DNA from: Hoylesella timonensis 4401737 = DSM 22865 = JCM 15640
GTDB lineage: Bacteria > Bacteroidota > Bacteroidia > Bacteroidales > Bacteroidaceae
Assembly: GCF_000455445.1 (NCBI RefSeq)
Contig: NZ_HG417097.1
Coordinates: forward strand, 145,035 to 185,811
Length of the DNA: 40,777 bases
Reading direction: 5' to 3'
This document shows, in pieces, positions 34,126-40,777 of this stretch. The notes beneath the pieces were generated by a model. That model saw nothing but the letters and a program-made list of their open reading frames with translations, ran no database searches and was not told the DNA's origin. Numbering within the stretch: the first letter of the stretch is position 1; each line of letters begins with the position of its first letter. A program made the position numbers and the translations under genes.

Positions 34126-35448
34126 CTAAAATTGTACCTCTATAATCTTATCAATGCAATTCTTTGACAATGCTGTTGGCAAGGTAAGCACCATCCCTGT
34201 CTGACATCTTTCCACCTTTACTGGCTGTTTGGTGTCATAGACAAAGGCTTTCTTGATGCGCTGTTTACCGATGGGCAGAAGCAAACTACGGTCGTGCAGA
34301 TTCAGGATATGCACAAAGAGACGATTGCCTTTCTGCGTGGTAACACCCCAATCGTGAGGCTTCACCATGCCCCCTCGTGTGCCATAAATCGTTTCTCCAT
34401 ACACTTTCATCCACTGTCCCACCTTCTGCAAGCGTTCCAAAGCCACGGCAGGGAGTTCACCATCGGGCTGTGGTCCAATGTTCATCAACAGGTTGGCGTT
34501 CATGCCAGCCGCCTTGACAATGTAGCGTATCAAGGTAGTATCCGACTTATAGTCCTGATCGGTAATCTTATATCCCCACATGCCATTCATGGTCTCGCAC
34601 GTTTCCAGCGGCAACCTACTGATGTCTTGCCCCGACAAACCAGCATTGTTCTCACCAGGCAAATCCCGTTCGAATATCTGAATGTCCTCGCCTTGGAAAG
34701 GAGTGGTGTGATGATTGTTACCCACCAAACACGCAGGTTGTAAGCGATGAATGAGCTGATATTGCCCTTCCAGTTGCCAATCGAAATCGGGTTGCTGGTC
34801 CCACCAACCGTCAAACCATATCGCACCTATCTTTCCATAGTTGGTTAATAGTTCAGTAAGTTGGTTGTTCATAAACGCATAATAATGCTGCCAATTGCCT
34901 TGAGGGTTGGGACGCCCTGTTCCTCGTCCTGTTCTTCCCCACACTGCATCCTCTCTGTACCAGTCAATATGCGAATAATACAGATGCAATCTGATGCCCT
35001 GCTTGTGACATTCGTCTGCCAACTCCTTCAAAATGTCGCGCTTGAAAGGGGTTGCATCCACGATATTATAGTCAGAATACCGAGTTTTGAACATTGAGAA
35101 TCCCTCATGATGGCGGGTAGTAAAGCAAATATACTTCGCTCCCGACGCCTTGATAGCCGATACCCAAGCAGCTGCATTGAACCGAGAAGGATAAAAACCT
35201 CCTGCCAGTTTAGCATACTCTTTGTAGTTCAAATTCTTGTTGGTCATGGTCCACTCGCCTGTTGCCAACATGCTATACAAGCCCCAGTGCAGGAAAATAC
35301 CAAACTTAGCATCTTGAAACGCTTGGCGCGAAGCCATATTCTCTGCCGTTGGTTGATAACTCTGAGGCTGACCAGTAGCGGCCTTTGTCTGCGAAAAGGC
35401 TGCTGTGGTGAAACATAAAGTTAAAAGAAAAGAAATAAGATTCTTCAT
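34126..35448 (-). CDS. Exported alpha-L-fucosidase, GH29 (subfamily A-like)
   Basis: The start is set at 35448, where a signal peptide begins (MKNLISFLLTLCFTTAAFSQ), giving 440 residues. GH29 signatures are KFGIFLHWGLYSMLATGEW, YICFTTRHHEGFSMF, LYYSHIDWY and the likely nucleophile Asp in KIGAIWFDGWWD, then NANLLMNIGPQPDGELP. The last ~80 residues form a short beta domain. Unlike the fucosidase at 4782-6302 it has no F5/8 domain and its barrel is closer to the classic A-type enzymes, which accept many fucosides. It starts 46 bases after the TonB-receptor gene, so the two are probably co-transcribed. Confidence 0.9.
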   Translation of the reverse strand: MKNLISFLLTLCFTTAAFSQTKAATGQPQSYQPTAENMASRQAFQDAKFGIFLHWGLYSMLATGEWTMTNKNLNYKEYAKLAGGFYPSRFNAAAWVSAIKASGAKYICFTTRHHEGFSMFKTRYSDYNIVDATPFKRDILKELADECHKQGIRLHLYYSHIDWYREDAVWGRTGRGTGRPNPQGNWQHYYAFMNNQLTELLTNYGKIGAIWFDGWWDQQPDFDWQLEGQYQLIHRLQPACLVGNNHHTTPFQGEDIQIFERDLPGENNAGLSGQDISRLPLETCETMNGMWGYKITDQDYKSDTTLIRYIVKAAGMNANLLMNIGPQPDGELPAVALERLQKVGQWMKVYGETIYGTRGGMVKPHDWGVTTQKGNRLFVHILNLHDRSLLLPIGKQRIKKAFVYDTKQPVKVERCQTGMVLTLPTALSKNCIDKIIEVQF

Positions 35449-35494
35449 GGTTGTATGGTTTGATAAATGAAAATAGATAAGCTGTAACAAATCA

Positions 35495-37915
35495 TTAAAA
35501 ATTAAACTTCATCCCTCCGCCAATATTGATACCTGGTAATGGTGCCAAAAAACTCACAAGTGAATAGTGCGGACGACAGTCTTCATTCAACAAATTCTTA
35601 CCATAAAGGTAAAATTCTACGCCTACTTTGGCAATTTCTAATGTGTATCCTAAACGGGCATTCATCATCGTATACCGAGGTAGAGCGTATTCAGGTAGTA
35701 TTTGTTGAGATAAAAACGTTTTTGGAAAGTAATGATCCACGTCAAGAAGGGCAGTAAATTGTCGCCATTTTCCCGTAAAATTACACCCTACTCTACTAAT
35801 TGGTTGATGGGGCATATACACATCGCTGGTCGCCAAATGTTCCTCATCTACACACCATTCTTTATTCTTTACCCAATCATAGAACACATTCATGCTCCAC
35901 TGTCCCCAGCTTCTTAAATCCATATCGTATCCTAAAGCTGTTTCAAACCCTAAGATATTGGTATTGGCTGCACGCCATTTTCTGTGAGTCAGTCCATTTG
36001 GTGTAAATCCTAAAGAGGACAGATAGAGATAATTTTTATAATAAGAATCGTAGAACGTAAATGAGAAATGCAAACCTTTCCATAACACACCAGCTTCAAA
36101 TTCCATTTGATGAGCTGACTCTTTCTGCAAAGTTTCATCGCCCTTCTCATGAGCCAACAAAGCAAAGTGAGTACCCTGGGCATACAACTCATTGATTTCG
36201 GGCGCACGCTCTGAATAATTATAATGCGCTGAAAGATAGCCTACCTTCCACAAGTCGCCACGCAGCGTAGCGCTAAATTGATGGAGTGCAAAACGTTTAT
36301 CATGCGCCCGTTGGTCTTGCCAGCCCTCTTGTGTGGAAAAAACTGCATCGTCTATCAGCTTACGATATACCTGTTCGTGGCGATAACCCAATGCGGCATG
36401 GATGAATTGATAATCGAAATATTGCATACTGAAAAGTCCCCAACCCAAAGACTGATGGTTCGGAAGATAACGAGCACTACCCTCTCCCTCCATTCGCTGA
36501 TAAATAAAGTCAGCACCAGTGACCCCTGTCCAGAACTTCAGTCGCTGCTGATGCAACTCAAATCGCGTGTTCTGTTTGAGCGTCTTGAACTGATTTCCTA
36601 TCTCACTACCTAAAAATTCTTGGTCATTGGCATACTGCACCAAGCCTTGAAGTTTCACCGTTGGAAAGTAGGGTAGCACGTTAATCAGTTCTGTTTCTAT
36701 TCTTCCGATATGCTGATCGTTACGGCCATTCACTCCAACGTAGTCTTCTGGGCGACCTGCATTGGGGTCTTGAGCGTGTAAAGAGGTGATAGCGCCTTCG
36801 GTCAAAGTGCTCGCAAATAGCGGTGTACCATAGTTGGAGTGATGATATTGATAACCTGCGCCAACCTTCACATGTTGAGATACATAACTCATGCCTGCCT
36901 CTACAGCGTTTCCCCGTCGGTAACTGTTCGGTATTTTTTGATACTCAACCGTACCGTAATCCACAAATTGATGTGGTATCTGTACGTAACGGTCGCGTTG
37001 AGGGTCCTGTCCAGGTACAAAAAGAGGATTCGGTGTATTTTGAATAGTTTTTCCCGAAAGGATTTCTTCTGATTGGAAAGTGAACAGATCATCATAATTT
37101 TGCTTTGCTGGATCTATGTTCCATCGTCCTGACTCACTAATATAAGGAAACAAAGTATAATTAAGTCGTCGCCCCGCAACAACACTTCGTTGCATCATTC
37201 GCTGTAACGCTGGATTCGATTCCAGCAGTGAAGTATCGTTAGCCAATGTTGCTTTGGTGCTTCCAGGGATACTTACTTCTTTTTCGTGATGATACAATGC
37301 ACCGATATGCCATAAATAATGCTGCCCAATACGACCATTTAGGCTAAAAGAGAGGCGAGATCCACTATTCGAACCGAAATCTAAAACGGCAGTACCCGTC
37401 ACATAGCCTGTAGGAACCTGCATAGGGACTAATTGAGAATGCATATTCACCGCACCTCCAATGGCTTCTCCGCCATACAACACACTGGCAGAATGCTTAG
37501 AAATCTCCACATCTGTCCATTTGTCTTGGTCGATATCCAATCCAAAAGTAGGACTGATGCCCGAAAGATTGCTCACACTCAGCCCATCTGAAAGTATGCT
37601 CACACGATGCCCACTCAGACTTCTAATAACGGGAAGTCCTACGTTTGGTCCAAACGACAGATGCTGTATGCCAGGAATTCTTCCCAACGTTTCACCTATT
37701 GTTGGTCCTTGTCGCAGCGATAATTCTTGCATGTTGTAGGAGAGAAAGCCACGCGTATTGTTTATGTGGCTAAAGGTATCGACAACAAGCGACTGACGAA
37801 CAGCCGAGGTGTCACTGTTTATGGCATAATTGTTCCTATCTGTTGCTGCTCCCTTTACAGGCATCATTTCCATGCCAAGAAACAGCAATATCAAACAAAG
37901 GTTGGTCTTTTTCAT
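35495..37915 (-). CDS. TonB-dependent outer-membrane receptor, ZnuD-like
   Basis: The 806-residue protein starts at 37915 with MKKTNLCLILLFLGMEMMPVKG; the longer frame from 37978 adds an unlikely head. The plug domain contains GPTIGETLGRIPGIQHLSFGPNVGLPVIRSLSGHRVSILSDG and EISKHSASVLYGGEAIGGAVNM, patterns close to ZnuD-type receptors for zinc or haem. A 22-stranded barrel-like region follows, ending in LPGINIGGGMKFNF with a terminal Phe. It is shorter than SusC proteins (about 1000), lacks their N-terminal extension, and no SusD gene is present. Metal uptake is inferred from the plug; the co-transcribed fucosidase leaves a glycan ligand possible. It follows mutS by 98 bases. Confidence 0.85.
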   Translation of the reverse strand: MKKTNLCLILLFLGMEMMPVKGAATDRNNYAINSDTSAVRQSLVVDTFSHINNTRGFLSYNMQELSLRQGPTIGETLGRIPGIQHLSFGPNVGLPVIRSLSGHRVSILSDGLSVSNLSGISPTFGLDIDQDKWTDVEISKHSASVLYGGEAIGGAVNMHSQLVPMQVPTGYVTGTAVLDFGSNSGSRLSFSLNGRIGQHYLWHIGALYHHEKEVSIPGSTKATLANDTSLLESNPALQRMMQRSVVAGRRLNYTLFPYISESGRWNIDPAKQNYDDLFTFQSEEILSGKTIQNTPNPLFVPGQDPQRDRYVQIPHQFVDYGTVEYQKIPNSYRRGNAVEAGMSYVSQHVKVGAGYQYHHSNYGTPLFASTLTEGAITSLHAQDPNAGRPEDYVGVNGRNDQHIGRIETELINVLPYFPTVKLQGLVQYANDQEFLGSEIGNQFKTLKQNTRFELHQQRLKFWTGVTGADFIYQRMEGEGSARYLPNHQSLGWGLFSMQYFDYQFIHAALGYRHEQVYRKLIDDAVFSTQEGWQDQRAHDKRFALHQFSATLRGDLWKVGYLSAHYNYSERAPEINELYAQGTHFALLAHEKGDETLQKESAHQMEFEAGVLWKGLHFSFTFYDSYYKNYLYLSSLGFTPNGLTHRKWRAANTNILGFETALGYDMDLRSWGQWSMNVFYDWVKNKEWCVDEEHLATSDVYMPHQPISRVGCNFTGKWRQFTALLDVDHYFPKTFLSQQILPEYALPRYTMMNARLGYTLEIAKVGVEFYLYGKNLLNEDCRPHYSLVSFLAPLPGINIGGGMKFNF

Positions 37916-38013
37916 TTCAGATATATAAAAATTTGTCCACAAAAGAATGGAAAACCAAGCAATAACCAAGATAGACACCCTTCTAAAAAGGGAACAAGAA
38001 CACAGTTAAAACA

Positions 38014-40677
38014 CTATTCTGCTCCTATGATTTTCTTGATTTCGTTGAGTTTGTTCAATGCCTCCATGGGCGTAAGGTTGTTGATGTCAAGCCCGAGTAT
38101 CTCGTCACGCACCTGACAAAGCACAGGGTCGTCCAGTTGAAAGAAGCTCAACTGCATGCCTTCCCTGTTTTCTTCCAAATGTTTCAGGTTGGGCTTGCCC
38201 ACCGAACCCACCTGACTGTTGTCCGACTCTAATTGTTTTAAAATTTCATTAGAGCGTTTGACGATGCTTCGGGGCATACCTGCAATCTCAGCCACATGGA
38301 TACCAAAGCTGTGTTCTGAGCCGCCACGTTCCAACTTACGCATAAAAATCACCTTGCCATCTGCCTCTTTCACACTCACGTTGTAATTGTGAATCCTCGG
38401 GAAATGCTTCTCCATTTCGTTCAATTCATGGTAGTGTGTGGCAAAAAGCGTGCGCGCCTGCGACTTGGAATGCTCGTGCAAGTACTCTACAATCGCCCAA
38501 GCAATGGAGATACCATCGTATGTTGACGTTACCCTACCCAACTCATCAAAGAGCACCAACGACCTGTTGGTCACGTTGTTCAGGATATTTGCCGCCTCTG
38601 TCATCTCCACCATGAAGGTCGATTCACCCAAGGAAATATTGTCAGAAGCCCCCACACGTGTGAAAATTTTATCCACTAAGCCTATTTTAGCACGCTCTGC
38701 AGGCACGAAACACCCTATCTGCGCCAACAGTACTATCAACGCCGTTTGGCGCAACAGCGCCGACTTTCCAGCCATATTGGGTCCTGTAATCATCATGACC
38801 TGCTGTTTCTCCGTATCCAAGTAGATGTCATTAGGCACGTAAGTCTCGCCTAAAGGCAGCTGCATCTCGATGACAGGGTGGCGACCTTGCTTGATGTCAA
38901 GAACATCGGTGGCGTCAATTTGCGGCCGCACATACTGATTTTCCTCCGCCACCTGCGCAAAGCCAAGCAGACAATCCAAATGGGCTATCAGGTTGGCATC
39001 AAGCTGTATCTGTGGAATGTACGGTTGCATGTCGACAATGAGTTCGCGAAACAGCTTGTCTTCCAACATCATGATGCGCTCGTCAGCCCCCAATATTTTC
39101 TCCTCATAACCCTTCAGTTCCTCGGTAATGTAGCGTTCTGCCTGTGCCAATGTTTGCTTGCGAACCCAGTTCTCCGGCACTTTGTCCTTGTACATGTTGC
39201 GCACCTCGAGGTAATACCCAAACACGTTGTTGTATCCCACCTTCAGAGATGCGATGCCTGTCCGCTCTACCTCACGCTCTTGTATCTGTATCAGATAATC
39301 TTTACCATTGCGCGATATTTGTCGCAGCTCGTCAAGTTCGGTATCATAACCATCGGCTATCACCCCACCCTTGTTCACCAACAGGGGCGGATCGGGTTGT
39401 ATCTCGTGTTCAATGCGGTCGCGAATGGTTTCGCAAAGCTGCAACTGTTCGCCAATTCTCCGCAAGCTCTCGTTCGACGCTTTCATGCAGGCAACCTTCA
39501 CGGGTTGCAGAGCTTGCAGCGCATTCTTTAGCTGTACCACCTCTCTTGGCGACACTCGGCCTACAGCCACCTTTGAGATAATGCGCTCAAGGTCTCCTAT
39601 GCGTTGAAATTGTTCACCCACCAACTGTCGGAAATCGGGGGCTTTGAAGAAATAATCCACCACATCTAAGCGTTGTTGAATGGGCGTTACATCCTTTAAC
39701 GGAAACACCATCCAGCGGCGAAGCATACGTCCTCCCATGGGCGTAATGGTCTTGTCGATGATGTTCAGCAACGACCGGCCCCCCTCTTGCATGGTGTCAA
39801 TCAGCTCGAGCGAATGAATGGTAAACTTGTCCAACCGCACATAACGTTCTTCTTCGATGCGGGCAAGCGATGTGATGTGCCCGATATTGGTATGTTGGGT
39901 AATCTCCAAATACTGCAAAATGGCGCCCGAAGCCACAATACCGCTTTTCATGTGCTCTACACCAAAGCCTTTCAGCGACTTGGTGCCAAAGTGTTTCAGC
40001 AATCGTTGGCGTGCGCTCTGCTCGGTAAACACCCAATCTTCCAACTCAAAGACACAGTATTTGGTGCCAAAATGAGTATCAAAATTGCGCTTGTCGTTGC
40101 GGTCGTACAACACCTCTTTGGGCGCAAAGCTGCCCAATAGCTTCTCTACATAATCATAAGTACCCTCACCTGTGAGAAATTCGCCCGTCGAAATGTCCAA
40201 AAAACTCACGCCACAAGCCGCTTTGCCAAAATGCACCGCAGCCAAGAAGTTGTTTTCCTTGTAATTCAACACGTTATCCCCCATAGCCACACCCGGTGTC
40301 ACTAACTCGGTAATGCCACGCCTCACCATCTTGTCAGTGGCGGAAAGTCCCTTCTTACCTTTCAGTTCTTCTCGCTTTTTCTTCGGGTCTTCTAATTGGT
40401 CGCAAATAGCCACGCGCTTGCCAGCCCTAATCAGTTTGGGCAGATACGTATCGAGAGCGTGGTGCGGAAAACCAGCCATAGCCGTTTCGCCACTATTGCC
40501 CCCATTGTTTCTCTTCGTGAGTGTGATGCCCAGGATGCGTGAACCCTCAATGGCATCATCGCCATACGTCTCGTAAAAGTCGCCACACCGAAAGAGCAAC
40601 AGCGCATCGGGGTGCTGCCGCTTCATGCTGAAAAACTGTTTCATCATTGGTGTAAGACCTTTATCTTTCTGTGCCAT
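38014..40677 (-). CDS. mutS: DNA mismatch repair protein MutS
   Basis: The 887-residue protein has the full MutS1 plan. The mismatch-binding domain carries the Phe-x-Glu site variant near [14 protein letters not shown], followed by the connector, lever/clamp domains and the ATPase. Walker A is [16 protein letters not shown] and Walker B is LVLFDELGR. The segment after Walker B, normally DE(I/L)GRGTST(Y/F)DG, reads [12 protein letters not shown]: codon 716 is GTA (38530-38532), Val for Gly. The rest of the ATPase ([13 protein letters not shown]) is normal. The tail beyond it has a short beta-clamp-like QLSFFQL element. A consensus promoter lies at 40702-40732. Whether repair is impaired cannot be told here. 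Confidence 0.96.
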   Translation of the reverse strand: MAQKDKGLTPMMKQFFSMKRQHPDALLLFRCGDFYETYGDDAIEGSRILGITLTKRNNGGNSGETAMAGFPHHALDTYLPKLIRAGKRVAICDQLEDPKKKREELKGKKGLSATDKMVRRGITELVTPGVAMGDNVLNYKENNFLAAVHFGKAACGVSFLDISTGEFLTGEGTYDYVEKLLGSFAPKEVLYDRNDKRNFDTHFGTKYCVFELEDWVFTEQSARQRLLKHFGTKSLKGFGVEHMKSGIVASGAILQYLEITQHTNIGHITSLARIEEERYVRLDKFTIHSLELIDTMQEGGRSLLNIIDKTITPMGGRMLRRWMVFPLKDVTPIQQRLDVVDYFFKAPDFRQLVGEQFQRIGDLERIISKVAVGRVSPREVVQLKNALQALQPVKVACMKASNESLRRIGEQLQLCETIRDRIEHEIQPDPPLLVNKGGVIADGYDTELDELRQISRNGKDYLIQIQEREVERTGIASLKVGYNNVFGYYLEVRNMYKDKVPENWVRKQTLAQAERYITEELKGYEEKILGADERIMMLEDKLFRELIVDMQPYIPQIQLDANLIAHLDCLLGFAQVAEENQYVRPQIDATDVLDIKQGRHPVIEMQLPLGETYVPNDIYLDTEKQQVMMITGPNMAGKSALLRQTALIVLLAQIGCFVPAERAKIGLVDKIFTRVGASDNISLGESTFMVEMTEAANILNNVTNRSLVLFDELGRVTSTYDGISIAWAIVEYLHEHSKSQARTLFATHYHELNEMEKHFPRIHNYNVSVKEADGKVIFMRKLERGGSEHSFGIHVAEIAGMPRSIVKRSNEILKQLESDNSQVGSVGKPNLKHLEENREGMQLSFFQLDDPVLCQVRDEILGLDINNLTPMEALNKLNEIKKIIGAE

Positions 40678-40701
40678 AGGGGAATATTTCTATTGAATTT
40701 A

Positions 40702-40732
40702 CAAAGTTATCAAAAAACGATTGGTAGGCAAA
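40702..40732 (-). promoter_or_regulatory. Promoter of mutS
   Basis: On the reverse strand TTTG (40729-40732), exactly 19 bases, then TAACTTTG (40702-40709) give a full match to the Bacteroidota consensus. The predicted start near 40697 leaves a leader of about 20 bases. Confidence 0.78.
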
Positions 40733-40777
40733 ATAATTGAGTCATTTTTAGTAAGCAATTGTTTTTTCGGCACGGCT

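Noticed and set aside
34126..37915. Polysaccharide utilisation locus with SusC/SusD
   Set aside because: The TonB receptor lacks the SusC N-terminal extension and length, and no SusD-like gene is present.

Overview
The window looks like a Bacteroidota chromosome, most likely Prevotellaceae (Prevotella in the broad sense). The support is: Bacteroidota-type promoters (TTTG-N19/20-TAnnTTTG) before several genes, little sign of Shine-Dalgarno sites, a BspA-like leucine-rich surface protein with a Prevotella-style C-terminal tail, a three-gene frdCAB operon, and fucosidase/galactosidase genes beside a TonB receptor. No rRNA, tRNA, CRISPR array or intact transposase was seen. All family assignments come from reading motifs, not from database searches.

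Layout. 1-344 (-): start of an acyltransferase-3 membrane protein, cut by the window edge and divergent from rbfA and a LolC/E-type permease (437-2049, +). 2094-2572: first copy of a dispersed non-coding repeat. 2703-6302 (-): GH29 fucosidase followed by a secreted protein broken by an in-frame TAA. 6761-10761 (-): fumarate reductase/succinate dehydrogenase operon frdC-frdA-frdB, with a four-helix-bundle (23S intervening-sequence type) gene and inverted A-rich repeats filling the frdA-frdB gap. 11075-11552: second repeat copy. 11914-19820 (+): mnmG, apt, uvrC, two unknown small genes, dtd, a MazG-like gene and deoC; apt is flanked by two parS-like palindromes. 19855-20516 (-): group IIC intron without its reverse transcriptase, sitting right behind the terminator of an alpha/beta hydrolase gene. 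20573-22993 (-): hydrolase and polyprenyl diphosphate synthase. 23146-26144 (+): polA and an orphan Phd/YefM-type antitoxin. 26302-28491: BspA-like gene bracketed by two broken 5' ends of a cation-efflux gene. 28657-29371: third, inverted repeat copy touching a 66-bp tandem array that runs into the ychF promoter. 29476-33985 (+): ychF, lgt and a GH2 galactosidase. 34126-40677 (-): mutS, a ZnuD-like TonB receptor and a second GH29 fucosidase.

How it works together. Most of the window is housekeeping: ribosome maturation, tRNA modification, DNA repair and replication, nucleotide salvage, anaerobic respiration and lipoprotein maturation. The accessory layer is exported glycan handling (two GH29 enzymes, one GH2 enzyme, a TonB receptor, a surface LRR protein), which would fit growth on fucosylated host glycans. 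Small mobile or repetitive elements have collected in the gaps between operons: a dispersed repeat in three copies, an ORF-less intron, an IVP-type cassette and two tandem arrays.

The items most worth a second look are the 0.4-0.5-kb dispersed repeat, the IVP cassette inside frd, the ORF-less IIC intron, the parS-like pair, the duplicated cation-efflux remnants around the BspA-like gene, and a Gly-to-Val change in the otherwise near-invariant GRGTST motif of MutS.
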